From NCBI GenBank assembly GCA_030248135.1, contig JASANC010002517.1:1-64000 (forward strand): DNA of 64,000 nt, written 5' to 3'. The notes under the pieces are model-generated. The model saw only the letters and a list, made by a program, of their open reading frames with translations, had not been told where the DNA came from and did no database searches. Position 1 is the first letter of the stretch. Each line of letters begins with the position of its first letter. Positions 11,955-23,269 of this stretch are shown in pieces. The position numbers and the translations under genes were made by a program. The DNA comes from Theristus sp. LFF4_11 (Eukaryota; Nematoda; Chromadorea; Monhysterida; Xyalidae).

Positions 11955-14018
11955 TTATCCACCTCTTGGTCCGCCAAAGAAGCCACGACCGCCGGACCCC
12001 ATGCGCCCAAACAGACCCCCACCGGTGCCCAGGCCCAGGCCCCTGCCACGATTCATCTCTTGCTCATCTTCGTCATCGGTGCAAACTTTCTTCTGAATCT
12101 CACTGATCATTCGCTGGCAGTTTGCGTTACCGACCATGTTTAACACCATTGGTTTCATCAGAAGCATCATTGCTGGTGGGATGCCTTAAAAATATGCGCT
12201 GGCTTAAGAATTGAAAACAATTTGTATACTGTCAAATTGTAAATCACGCTCGCTCAGCTGATTTGCTGCTTTTGAATTGGACGCACCGATTGGTCAAACC
12301 AGCTGGATATCAGCATGCGTGCGCAAGTTGCACATGTTACACAAGTAGCACATGTTTTACAGTTTGACTATGGCGCGAACAGCATGAAGCTCTCAGTGTG
12401 TGCCACTTGCATTTGCAACCCTCTCCTCACCGGCACACCGTCCGAACTCGTCGAGCACCAGCCCGTTCTGCTCCCTCACTTTGTCCTTGACACAGCCGCA
12501 TGCCGTGATCAACATCTGTTGCTTCTCTTCACGACACTCGTCACGCATCCTGAACACCGAACAGAAGAACTTTTCGCTGGCTGAATCGTAAAGTGTTCTT
12601 AGCATAACGTACTACTACCTATTTGTACTTCGTTTTTCAATTTTTCGAATGAAACGAGTCTTAAAGTTACAATGTGGAAAACAGAAAACGACAGAAACTA
12701 GCGGTTTGGATCTTTCTCGCGCGTTTTTGAACAAATAATCGGCTTATGAATTGTATTGCTCAACAACAACAGCAACAATTGTATTGCTCACTGGTGTTGC
12801 CGTTCACAGTTCTCCTTTGCCTGGCACATGCGCTCGCGCACCGCGTACACGTCCGTCGATGGGTGCGACTCGAGACAGGCGCGCACCTGGCGAGTCGCGT
12901 CCTCGTCACCTTGGCACAATCGGGTGGCGCCCTTTGCGATCAGGATGACCCTGGAAGTTAACCGGTCAGATAGACGAAACTTGCGTTGGCAATAACACGT
13001 TGCAATCAACGAACCAACCGAAGCAGTGCAGCCACATGTGGTGCACATAGAACTCAAAATTGGTAAAGTGATACACGAGTACCCTAAAATAGTGCTGGGT
13101 CACTTGGGCAATTTTGAATTGGCGCATAAAAATTGAAACTAGTTCCTTTCGACGTCTGCAAACTCATTGAGTCGCGGAAAAAATTGATAATACACAAACA
13201 TCCTTCATGGTGTCAATACTATAGTAATAATCGATGCGTGCTCACTTGATCGTGTTTCGCTCTTCCGTGTTCTTATCGGGAAACGGCGGCATCTCGAACC
13301 AGGGATGCCGCTGACGAACGCAGTGGTCGATCGTCGGTCGATGCATGTCCATCATTTCCTTCGCACAGTCGATCATTCGATTGACATCAATGACGCCAAA
13401 CGGCGTTGGACGCGACGAAATCTTCTGCGAGATGCTCTCCAGGTTCGGCTCCGTGCAGCCGTTTCTGAAAACCGAATTGATGTTATGAATATCAAAGAAA
13501 AATAAACAGAAAAGTTCACCAGCTGGTTGGCCGAATTGCCATATTCCCAATCCCAGTCAGTGTTGACCTTTTTTCGCTGATTTGTTTTTCTCCGCAAAAG
13601 TTGGTTGGGGATGTTATTTTCGAGAGTTACATGGCTCCTTTGTGTGTGAACGCAAAGTGAATGCAGTAAATACCGTAACGTCTTGCATATAAGACCTTCC
13701 CACATTTATAAGTCCCCCAAAGGGGCCGGATATGCACGACTTTACGGTAAGAAAAACGAACTGAGCGAAGCATTGTTCGATCGCGTGGAAGTTCAACTGA
13801 TTCAGATGCGGTCTCACGGCGTCTCTTGCACACTGCTTCACAGCGCGTATCTGCTGGCCGCAAGGTTGCTGACTGTGTGCCACAAAGCAGACTGCCTAAA
13901 ATTGTAGAAAAATCAGTGTTTTCCAAAAATAACAAAGCAATTCGACTCATAAAAGATTATCGATAAAAAACAGCAGTAAACTCACCGAAAACACTAGCAG
14001 TGTGAAAAGTGACTCCAT
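11955..14018 (-). CDS. Secreted cysteine-rich protein with Gly-rich C-terminus, 314 aa
   Basis: Six exons: 14018-13986, 13895-13762, 13464-13246, 12950-12792, 12576-12407, 12184-11955; total 315 codons. Exon 1 plus the start of exon 2 encode a signal peptide (MESLFTLLVFSAVCFVAHS). The mature part has many spaced cysteines (QPCGQQIRAVKQCARD, CFAQNGCTEP, IDCAKEMM, HCVRQRH, FFCSVF, DECREE, ITACGCVKD), arranged as repeated helical Cys pairs. The last about 35 residues are Gly/Arg-rich (GRGLGLGTGGG, GFFGGPRGG). The exon 2 donor (CA/GTTCGT) is weak but is the only one seen that keeps frame with exon 3. The Cys spacing resembles the broad class of helical Cys-rich secreted proteins of nematodes, but I cannot assign a family. 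Confidence 0.72.
13094..13195. repeat. Dispersed about 100-bp repeat, copy in an intron
   Basis: This segment (GGGTCACTTGGGCAATTTTG ... GAGTCGCGG) is similar to 47243-47355 and more distantly to 37793-37925 and 52004-52130. It lies in the Cys-rich gene. The family is described under the copy at 37793. Confidence 0.65.
13673..13747. mobile_element. Short MITE, about 75 bp, TA target duplication
   Basis: Terminal repeats CCGTAACGTCTTGCATATAAG and CTTTACGG with TA on both sides match the larger element at 2665-2923. It sits at the start of an intron of the Cys-rich gene, 14 bases beyond the end of exon 2. Confidence 0.85.
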
Positions 14019-14845
14019 AATGTAGTTTCGAAAAAGCTAGAATCAAGTGGTTTGACTTTCAATGGTGTTGCGTTGGCGTCTGCTGGAATTTTGAAATGTT
14101 CTATACATTCAACAGAAAAAAAGCACAAGTCACAACTGTATTTACAATTGATTTCCGCAACAATAAACAACTATCGAGACCCGACAAAACAAGGACCAGC
14201 GCAAACAAAAAGCTTTGGTTCAGTTTCGAGTAACTTCAACAATGGGTCATACATACAAACAAACACTTTTTAAGTTTGAAAGTGGTACAAGAACAAGAAC
14301 TGTTGAGGCGTTAAAAAATCTTTCCTTCAAACTCAATATATTATCGAGCATAAATGACATGACAGCAAAACCAGTTTTTCCTGCACGCAAATCAGACGCC
14401 AACGCAAACACGCAAATTATGCTTAAAAGTGCAAATATACGCACATGAACGTGCGCTCAATAATCATTTTGAAAGTTCCAATGGCGTTTCCCAAAAAAAT
14501 GCCATGGAAAAAGCGCAGTGATCGCAAGAAAGATGACGCAAACATCCCAATATTAACAGAAACGCACGTATCCAAATTAAAAAGACATTGTTTTAACGTG
14601 GGCTTAAATGCTGGTTTTCATATCCGTATTTCTGTTAAAATTCATAACAGAGTATACTGTAAAAAAGTTTTTATTTTGAATTAGGCACAAAGTTTGACAA
14701 TGAAAGACGTTAGGTATCTCCATCTCAATGCCGACTTGGCAACATATTATGGCAACATTTGTTTTGCAGTGAGTGTCATGCAGGTCAGATGAGGTGAAAC
14801 GGCATGTAAAATTCCCGAAATCATGCAACTCATCACACAGAGAGT

Positions 14846-15764
14846 TCAATAGTCCAAGTGAGCGGTTTTCAGAGTGTGTTGGTGACTTGCTGCCGGCGAC
14901 TTCCCAGGGCTCTTCTCGATGTCCTGCGTTTCCTCGGAGGACGCGGAGGCCAGCGCCGTTGCATCGTGCTGGTGCGTCGAGGCGCTCGTCTGCGTGCGGT
15001 CTGGTTTCCACTCGTCTCGCATCGACGTGGACGACTCTCGTTCTGTCGTCGTCTGTGCCTTCGGCGAGGTCGACTTCTGTGACTTAACATCTTGTTCGTG
15101 GTGCTCGTGGGCAATCTGCTAAAACGTTGAATTTAATTGAAAGAAACAAAAAATATGTTGAAACAATAAGCGACTCCGCAAAATGGCGTCCATTTCTTAC
15201 GGTGTCATTTTTGCGACTGGTCACGATCATTGTTGTGGCGGACGGCGTTTGTGCGCTCTGCTGTGTTCGCTCACTGGACGACGACGAACTGGACGAGGAG
15301 GCAATCTCTGGCCAGCCAGGAATCGCTGCAGAATATAAAAACACAATTGTGCCCCTTTTTAAAGTCCTAGTCTGGAGACCGTGCATTTTGTTTCGCCTGG
15401 GTGTTTCTGTGCGATTGTGCACCCTTTTTGTGTTGTAGTAACCGTTATAATCAGTGTTCACTGTCTCCACTCTATTTTTGTGGTGTAGCACTACCGACAT
15501 TGCGTTTGTCACCGGGTTTTGCTCACCGCTTTTCTGAGATCGTTTTCCGATCTGCTGCTCCTCATCCGGCTGTTCTTGCGAGTGGCCCTGTTTCGCAGCG
15601 TTTCGCTTCTGATACTGATAGAGCGCAACACAGGCGGCCAGGGTGACGGCGACGGCGATCGCAACCACCGACGGCCACAGCCACCACGGGTCGTCGCCGT
15701 GGTCGACCGGAGATTTCGCTGCTGGGGGTGTTGGTGGTCGCACACTGCAAACATGGGGCTGCAT
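14846..15764 (-). CDS. Ser-rich single-pass membrane protein, about 211 aa
   Basis: Exons 15764-15527, 15325-15201 and 15118-14846 join in phases 1 and 0 and give 212 codons from the ATG at 15764. Residues about 27-52 (WWLWPSVVAIAVAVTLAACV) are a transmembrane helix preceded by an acidic HGDD and followed by basic YQKRN, predicting an outside N-terminus and a cytosolic tail. The tail contains a run of nine Ser and is rich in Thr, Gln, Lys and Glu. The start is uncertain: a splice acceptor falls just inside (TTTGCAG near 15751), so an upstream exon with a signal peptide and ectodomain may exist and was not found. Family not recognised. Confidence 0.62.
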
Positions 15765-16959
15765 GGTAAAGTAGGTTTGTTTAAGCCTGTCATTTTTTGG
15801 CAGAATACAGATGGAATATTGCGAAACTGTATATTACTGTAGAAGAACGAATGTATCGGGCTTGGTTGCACCACCAACCCCAATTGTGGCAAAACACACG
15901 GTGGGTCAAAGAAACTACCCGGTTTCAAATTGCTCTATCTCGAATCTGGTTTGAGTTATGAGGCTGAAATTTTCAAACATTGCAGAACTAAGGTTTGCAT
16001 TTTTTCCAATTTTTAGATATTTTTTTGCTGCATCTGCTGTTTTTACAGTTTTTAGAAAAATCGAGCAATTTGAAATCCGATAATTTTTTTCTGGCTCATG
16101 TAGTATGTTTTCTGTAGCAGTTCACTAAATGCTGGTTCATGAATGCCGCTTTAGTTGTGTCGGTGACGCTGATGGCTTTTAGGTGCAAACTAATTGAAAG
16201 AAATGTATCATGTGATCCGAAGAAAAGTTGTCTGATACTGATACGAGAATGCGAAGATTTGGGCAAAACTGAACGCACAACGGTTGCGAAGAATTGACAG
16301 GAGAATTCGTTGAGATGAAGGAACTCAAAATCAGTGGGAACATGATGACACATATGGAATGAAATGGAAAATAAGCAAATGGTGTGTCAGTTTATCTATA
16401 TGTATTGATAAAAAAAGACTGAAAAAATTGCATAACGTAAAAACATCAAGCATTGGATTATAAACTATTTCACATCCGCAATCCGCAATTGGGATGGATG
16501 GATGAACAAGATTTATTTTTAACCATAACATAATAGCAATTTTAGGGTACAGAAGTTTTTATTATTTTTTGTTTTGTTTCCACGAATAACGAATTTCTAA
16601 AGCTTCATTACTAAAGCGCACGCGCACGCGGCATCGGCATGCTCATGCTCATGATCCACTAGCGCGCCCGGGCATAATTTTCCTCCGTCGGTCGGCCCGC
16701 CCGCCCCCTCCCGCAGTAGCCGTTTCCAATTTGATTTTCTGATGTCCAAGGCCAGACATAGGTGTTTTGATTTTGAAGAGCGGCGAGCGGACCCTTTTCA
16801 TGTGGCTTTGCAAAAATTTTTTCGAAAAGAAATGATCAAATGAACAATTCTTATCAATCACGCCCCGCCGCCGCCCCCCCCCCCCGGCCCCACCGTAAAA
16901 TTTTGGACCGACCAGAAAAACTAACTCATTTTCGCTTCTCGATGGTTCGTTCGCGAAAC
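15765..16959. other. Divergent intergenic region between membrane-protein gene and tetraspanin
   Basis: Head-to-head spacer. It becomes GC-rich at 16620-16900 with long C runs near 16870, which fits promoter and 5' UTR DNA of the tetraspanin. Possible missing 5' exons of the minus-strand membrane protein would lie here. Confidence 0.35.
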
Positions 16960-18902
16960 ATGGCTTCTTGGTTCGGCGGATTCACATGCTCGAAAAATGC
17001 GCTGTATGCGTTAAACGTGATTTATATTGTGAGTTTTTTGTGATTTTTCAATTTTGACAGATTTCAGTTTCAGTTTCAATCAAAAAGTGCACTTTTCCAA
17101 CATTCAATGTTGCGTGCAGCTGGTTGCGGTCGTGTTGATCTCGGTGGGTGCGTACGCGCTCGAAGCGAGCGTCGTCAGCAGCGTCTCCGTGACGGGCGGC
17201 ATCATCGCCGTCGGCGTCTTCCTCGCCCTTGTCGCGCTGCTCGGCTTCTACGGCACTTGGAAACACCACCAAGTGGCGTTGTTCTTTGTGCGTTTCGCGG
17301 CTGTGTGTATTGGTTTGGCTTTGATTGGGTGAGCAAATCGAATCTGAATGGATGATAATGGACCGCAAAAACACAATTGGTGTATTGGACCGGAACTGTG
17401 ACTGAATGTGAATGAGAGTGAATCTTTTTAATTAAAAAATAAATGAATGCTCTTGCTGGTGGTAGAGTTGCTTCACTTTACGTCGATAAATTGTTGTTGT
17501 TTTTTGTTTTGTTTGTTTGACTGTTGCTCACGTCTTCTTTCAGTACATGATCGTTTTGTTCCTGGTGTTCATTGTGCAGTTCTTCGTCGCAGTCGCCTGT
17601 CTCGCGTTGAATGACGAACAGGTCAGGTGAATAAAAAAAGGATAAAGTCAAGTGGGTCAATCAGATGAAGCTTTTGGAGTGGAAGATTTTTAGCATTTGA
17701 GTTCTGCTTTGGCAGTTTGTGTGTATGGAATGTTGTGAACGCTTTTTGTTGATTCAGATCTCAGACATCGTAAAAGCTGGTTGGCAGCGGTCAAGCAACG
17801 CAACGAAATTGGACGCTGAACGAACATTCCACTGCTGCGGGTTGACGCATCAACTCGAGCCGGATGGAGTGGACTGCGAAATGGTAAGCGATGACAAGCA
17901 GAATTAGAAATGGGAACAATCTTGATCATGTTGGTGACAAGAACGGAAGGGAAACGAATGATCAGTTGACTTGAAACGTGCACAAAGTCATTCACAAACC
18001 GTTGTCATTGTGAGTGCTGAGCACACCCGTGCGACGGTGTGGTGAGCGAGCCGTGGTGGTGATCAGTCAAGGTGGGTTTGCCAATGCCGTTTGTTTCTTC
18101 ACCGTCCACCCACACAGCTCTCGTGCTACTCTGTGAACGGCAGCAACAGTTGCGCGAAATGCCTGACGTTGATCGTGTCGAAGTCCAGCTACGCGGCGCA
18201 GGTCGCCGGCGGCATCGGCCTGTTCTTCAGTTTCTCGGAGGTGCGTTGTTGTTGTTTTTCACAAATTCACGATTTTGCAAGGATTATTTAATTTTTTAAG
18301 TTTAGCTAGCAGTAACATTTTGATTGACTGACGTCCTGCTTGCACGATCAGTCAGTGCGTGTCCAGTCTGAACGCACCTGATCGGCTTGTGGCGTTAATT
18401 GTAATTCGACCGGTTTTTTTCATTTCGTTTGAGCGACCTAGATGAGAAAGTCGAGAAGCCACAAGCCACAAAATTCAGTGTGATTCCGTTAATTGTTGCC
18501 TCCATTCGTTCAGTTGTTCGGAATTTGGCTGAGCGTCAGATATCGAAATGCGCGCGACCCAAAGTGTCGCTTACGTGATTTTCGATAATGGGAAAAGGGA
18601 GCACTTAGGAAAATGTCATTGGCATTAATGGGTAAAAATACCGAATATTTGGTTTTTTTGTGGCATTACTTAATTGAATACGTTGCTTGCGTCTGGCATG
18701 TCACCTTCTGCAAAGATGGATTTCGGGTTCGCTTCATCACATAAATATGCGGATTTTTTGTTTTGCTATCTAAATTAGGGTGGCTGGGAAGACTTGAAGT
18801 TGGAATTTTTATTATGTTTCGTTTCAGATTATCGGAATTTGGTTGGCGATGCGCTACAGAAATCAAAAAGATCCTTCCGTGAATCCAGACCTGTTTTTAT
18901 GA
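16960..18902 (+). CDS. TSPAN31: Tetraspanin, TSPAN31/TSPAN13 type, 212 aa
   Basis: Six exons: 16960-17028, 17120-17287, 17544-17621, 17758-17883, 18118-18240, 18828-18902; all borders are in phase 0 and total 213 codons. The N-terminus [19 protein letters not shown], the fourth helix context [20 protein letters not shown] and the tail [11 protein letters not shown] match vertebrate TSPAN31, which is of near-identical length (210 aa). Four membrane segments are visible, with the large extracellular loop carrying the CCG motif (FHCCGL) and further paired cysteines (SCYS, CAKC). An upstream in-frame ATG at 16942 would add six residues; 16960 was chosen because it aligns with the family start. 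Tetraspanins organise membrane microdomains and partner proteins. The symbol follows best resemblance; TSPAN13 is a close paralogue. Confidence 0.93.
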
Positions 18903-20127
18903 TAACGACAGTTTATAAATTGCTCGTTTACTGTCGATCGCACAACTCGCCAGACTTGTTGATTATGATGACGATTTGAATTTCGGATACAATGAGCCGG
19001 CCAATCAGCGAACTGGATTTCATGCTTTTTTGTATGTCTAACTGATTAAAATTGAAAACTGACTTTATACGGTTCTTTCAATTTTTTGAAATAGTGACTG
19101 TTATTTCGAAATGCTCCGGTTTATTTAACGGTTAGTGTTTTTTACCGTCACAGTATCAAAAGTTTGCTTTGTGTTTGTTTATTGTCGCTTCCGTTTTATG
19201 TTTATTTTGTGTTAATATTTCTAGTCCTCGAGTTATAATTGTTGAGCTGTTTTGAGGCAACAATGTGATACTCATTTTTTATTTTCCCTTTTTTGTTGAC
19301 ACTATTGTAATAATGTGTTTTTTATTTATCATAAATTAACTCTTGGTGTTCTGTGTTTCGGGTGGGCTTTACAGGTGTTTTAGCATCTTTTTCTGTATGT
19401 AAATGTTCCACATTGCTTGATTGATGGCACTTTGGTAAAAAAAACTAAGTGGAAAAGCTTTGTTGTTCAAAAACAGGTAAAGGTTATCGTTGCTAACAAA
19501 CTTTGTCGCAACGCGGACGTTGGCACGACACAACAGTTTTCGTGTGCCATTTTTGTGCTGCTTCACGTATTTTTAGATCAACAGCGATGCTTTAGCTGGT
19601 GACTTTAGCAAGTTCACGGCTCATCGGCCTTTTTTTATCGTTTTCTCATCCATTGGTACCTGAACCTGAATACGCGTTTTGTGCTTTTGCTTTGGAAACG
19701 CACTTTAATCGTCAAAGTTATACTTTGCTTGAAGAGTGCAGATATGGTTTGCAGTCTCTAAGTATGTGAAACACAGTTGTGTATTGCAATCAATCATTTT
19801 TTTAAAGGCGGGGTTAAAAGAACTTGCTTTTGTAGTTTTTGATATATCGTCAAAGTTGTCTCAAAAGTTATTCAAGTTGACAGGAATAACGTGCTTTGGA
19901 AACCGTTTGGTGGGCGACTGAAGTTTGTTATTTTTAAACTGCATGTGCAAGATTTTTGGAATTTCTGGAAGCAATATTTTACAAATTTCACGTCATTGCA
20001 TTGCATTCACTTTATTTTACTCCTTTTTGTGAACGAGAAAAAGACCTGCGTTGAAGGCACATTTTGGTGCAGTGCAGTCAGTGTTGACCAACAAAGACCG
20101 ACAAAAAACATTCTGCGAAGCTGAATT
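18903..20127. other. Intergenic DNA between tetraspanin and small secreted ORF
   Basis: AT-rich, probably tetraspanin 3' UTR at the left end and a promoter at the right. No gene seen. Confidence 0.4.
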
Positions 20128-20726
20128 ATGCGGTGCTTATTAGTTTTCTTTGTAATCGGCTTTCTGTTGGCAAACTTGGCAGAATCCAAACGCAAGTTTT
20201 TCCTCCTCATTCTGTTTCACGTTTTTAAACGTTAAAAACTTCGCAAATTTTCATTTTGAATTTTTTGAACTTCAGGCCATCACAATCGTCGCCGTCTCTC
20301 GAACAAGCAAAGTCGGTTTTCTGTTATTAAACTAATTAGCTAACTAACTAAGCAACTAACTAATTACCCGTTAACGAAATAATCAATCCAACTAACTCTA
20401 ACCAAACCTGGTTTTTTTGGTTTGCATTGAATCCCCACCAATCAGCTAGTTGAATATGTTATAGAGTTAGACTGTGTGTTTCTAAAGAACTAATTCAACA
20501 AACGTTTGGAATAGCATGTGCATATCATTTTTGAAACAACAACGCTTTTCTAGAGGATGCGTGTCTGGACAACGAGGAGTGCAGGAAGTGTTATGATCAG
20601 TTTTATAATGGGAAACTGAACGAACGCGGCACGCTGAAGATGACCGATCGCTGTGTGACGCTGCTGAAAGAGACTGGCAAAGTCGTCGATGCGCCGATGG
20701 CGCGAACGATTCGCTTTGTTTCGTGA
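20128..20726 (+). CDS. Uncertain small secreted Cys-containing protein
   Basis: The 3' exon (20556-20726) reads well as coding: ...CLDNEECRKCYDQ then RGTLKMTDRCVTLLKETG up to a TGA, with paired cysteines. Upstream, an ATG at 20128 opens a strong signal peptide (MRCLLVFFVIGFLLANLAES). The two can be joined in frame through a possible short middle exon (about 20278-20313) using weak donors (CAC/GTTTTT, AAA/GTCGGT), but this linkage is a guess. A poly-A signal AATAAA at 20787-20792 lies 61 bases after the stop, supporting the 3' exon. No family recognised. Confidence 0.42.
20437..20473. repeat. Partial inverted-repeat element end (GTTATAGAGTTAGACTGT family)
   Basis: Matches the right end of the full element at 38191-38340 (CAATCAG.TAGTTG.ATATGTTATAGAGTTAGACTGT). 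The left half is not recognisable. It lies in the intron of the small secreted ORF model. Confidence 0.7.
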
Positions 20727-20786
20727 CTGGCATTTTGGTGATCGAATGATGGTGACTGTCATTGGATTTTGGAACACAGAAAGATC

Positions 20787-20792
20787 AATAAA
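20787..20792 (+). terminator. Poly-A signal AATAAA
   Basis: Canonical hexamer shortly after the stop codon at 20726, consistent with the 3' end of the small secreted protein transcript. Confidence 0.6.
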
Positions 20793-21455
20793 ATAGTCAA
20801 TAATAGCCAGGCTGTTCGGAAAGTCTGTGGTTAGGGAGTGTATTCGAACTGAAACTTGGCCAACAAACTACCATTTTGTTGATCTGTTTTTAGTGAAATG
20901 ATAATGTAAGTGAATCTGCCAGAAAATTCAGGTTGTCCAGCCCAGAACTGATTTTGAATTGTTTCTTAAACAAAGTCAATTAATCAAACCGGTTCAGTTT
21001 GTTTGGGAATCAACTGCAATCAGTTTCCTGCGAACCTGTGCAACGAAAAGACAGTCTAAAAAATGAACGCTTGTTACATGTGCTAGGTATTCATTTGTCG
21101 GTAACACCAGTCACTAAGCAAACTTAAAAACATGACTTTATTGACAAAAACGGGTTTTAGATATCAAATGTTGAACTGGGTCGCAAACTCTGCTGACTTA
21201 GTCAACTTTTGCCACTTACTGCAGACCATGTAAAACAAAATCAAGTATTCAAAACATGAACACATTGTAAAATTGTATATCGTTTTAGTCATTTGAAAAG
21301 AATAACAGTGTGCTTGACCTACTTGTCACCACGTGCCGAGACGCAAAATCACCTTTGTAAATCAATATCACGAGTCAATGACGGTCTGGCTGAAGGTGTG
21401 TATTGAACGTATTTGAATATTGAAATATTTGAAACGGCCGAAGTTTCTTGGGATA

Positions 21456-23269
21456 ATGGAAGTACTCTCACTTCCGCTGTTGGTGATTTTGCTGAGCCAG
21501 TTTTTACTCCACTGCTATGTTTCGGCGGCCGGGTATCCAGTTGGCGCGCATCGAGGTACGCTCAAGTTATTCACCACAAAAATATTCAAACAACAAATAC
21601 CGGTAGTATTATTATCCATTTTTTGGTTCTGCGACTCATTGATCGCGGTTTTGATCATAAAGCCAAACAACCAAACCGCCATCTCACTAAGAAAGCGTGG
21701 CTACTAAAGAAGGTGTTAAAGCGCGTTTAGTATCTTAGCAATTTTAATGGCGACTTCAGCAGACATCTTATAACACGTGCAGTCATGAAATTAGTAGCCA
21801 TTTCAGTAGCCAAAAAATCTCATACCGCGAGTACCATTTTAGTAGCCAAATTAGTAGCCCCATTTTCTCTGCGTTGTCTCAACCCTCTCCACCGAACAGT
21901 GGTGCCAATCGAGGCTGTCGTCGTGTTCCTGTGCGACGCCGAGCACGCCAACTTCTACCCGCAGTCGCACATTCCGAGCGTCTGCGGGCGCATCACGTTC
22001 TCCGAGCAGGACTACCCCGACAAGCGACCGGTGATCACGCACGTCCGTCTGGAGAATTTGGAGCTGGGCGAGTACGAGATTCGCATCCATTACCTCGGCG
22101 ACACGACCGACCAGTGCGAGCAGAAGGCCGGCCGATCGTATCACGTGATAAAGCGATTCACGATTGAGGTTGGAGTGTTGCACAACAAAATGGACAACAA
22201 ACAGAAGCTGTGTGAACGGGCCAACGTTTTTTTTGTTTCAGAAAGAACGAGCACCGATCGATCCAATAATGCGCGAAAAGTGCCGTGCGTACGAGCGTTG
22301 CGTGCAGGCGACCAACGTGGACACGTGCAACCTGCTGGTGATGTCGCCGAACGGGGTGGATCCGTGCACTCAGATCGAGCTGGATGCAACCAGACCGAGG
22401 CAGCTCGGCCCTGGGGTGGGCGTGTTTTAGGCAATGTTTTTAGTCAGGAGGACAGAAAAGTGCACAGAACGCCGTCAAGTTGAGCGCCCATTGAGTTTGT
22501 GTTGGTCAATGCATCACGTGTGAGCATTGAAATACATCCCTCGGGGGGCTCGATCATCCGAGCGCATGGACAAAAGTCTAATGCTCTATATGTACCATCG
22601 AGGCCACGATTCTGTTGTTACGCACCTCATTCGCAGCTTCTTCATGGCAGTCATTGATGAGGAGCATTGTACACACGCGCATATTTGTCATCCTCTCAGT
22701 TCTCATACAGTGTTCTTGACCACTGGATTAGCAGTAAAAATTTAATCCTGAGTTTTCTTATGGGGTCGTTTACGGACATTTTCACCTTCCAGGGTGTCTA
22801 CCTTTCCACATACACGTTCTTTGTGCATGACTATCACATCACGCTGCGCGATCCGGTCAGCGGCATCCTGGGTCGCGCACTGAGCGTACGACGGAAAGGG
22901 CCAGACGAACAGTACAACGAGGTTGGTGCTGGTTGGCTGATTTGGAATTGGAAGAGTGCACTGATTGGTCGATTGATTTTGGCCGTGCGTTCGCACACAC
23001 CGTATGGCGGGAGACGACAGACACGACGTTCCACCACACCCCAGTCGAATAAGTTGAATAAGAAAAACTGTGAATGAAAACTAGAGTACCGTTTTCTCAG
23101 CTGCTCAAGAGTGACGACTTTTCGCACGTTTCAGGTTTTGGGATGCGAGGTGATTGGCATGGCAGCGCACGCGACCGAGGGGGGACCCCGACGCAAACGG
23201 TTTCCAATTATCATCACGAGAAACCCAGTCGCTCAGTGGCTGCAGACGAATGGATTCTACGGGAAATAG
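21456..23269 (+). CDS. Secreted Cu/Zn-SOD-like protein with lost metal ligands, 268 aa
   Basis: Five exons: 21456-21555, 21900-22168, 22242-22415, 22793-22921, 23135-23269; total 269 codons. Signal peptide MEVLSLPLLVILLSQFLLH. The mature protein follows the Cu/Zn superoxide dismutase pattern: CGRITFSEQDY, then LENLELGEYEIRIHYLGDTT with C106, and later GILGRALSVRRKG and EVLGCEVIGMA. These align with the SOD1 segments GIINFEQ, GLTEGLHGFHVHEFGDNT-C57, GRTLVVHEK and AC146GVIGIA. The disulfide pair is kept, but the copper ligands at H46 and H120 are Arg here (R95, R214) and the zinc loop is replaced by an about 60-residue insert with four Cys. It is therefore unlikely to dismutate superoxide; a binding or structural role is inferred. 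Assignment is from motif reading only. Confidence 0.78.
21797..21865. repeat. Short degenerate AGTAGCCA repeats
   Basis: The octamer or close variants occur about five times in the first intron of the SOD-like gene. No known element. Confidence 0.5.

Noticed and set aside
13745..13750. MITE-derived GTAAAG as the donor of exon 2 in the Cys-rich gene
   Set aside because: It leaves phase 0, and the next exon would then hit an early stop; the weaker GTTCGT donor 16 bases upstream keeps frame and gives FAQNGC.
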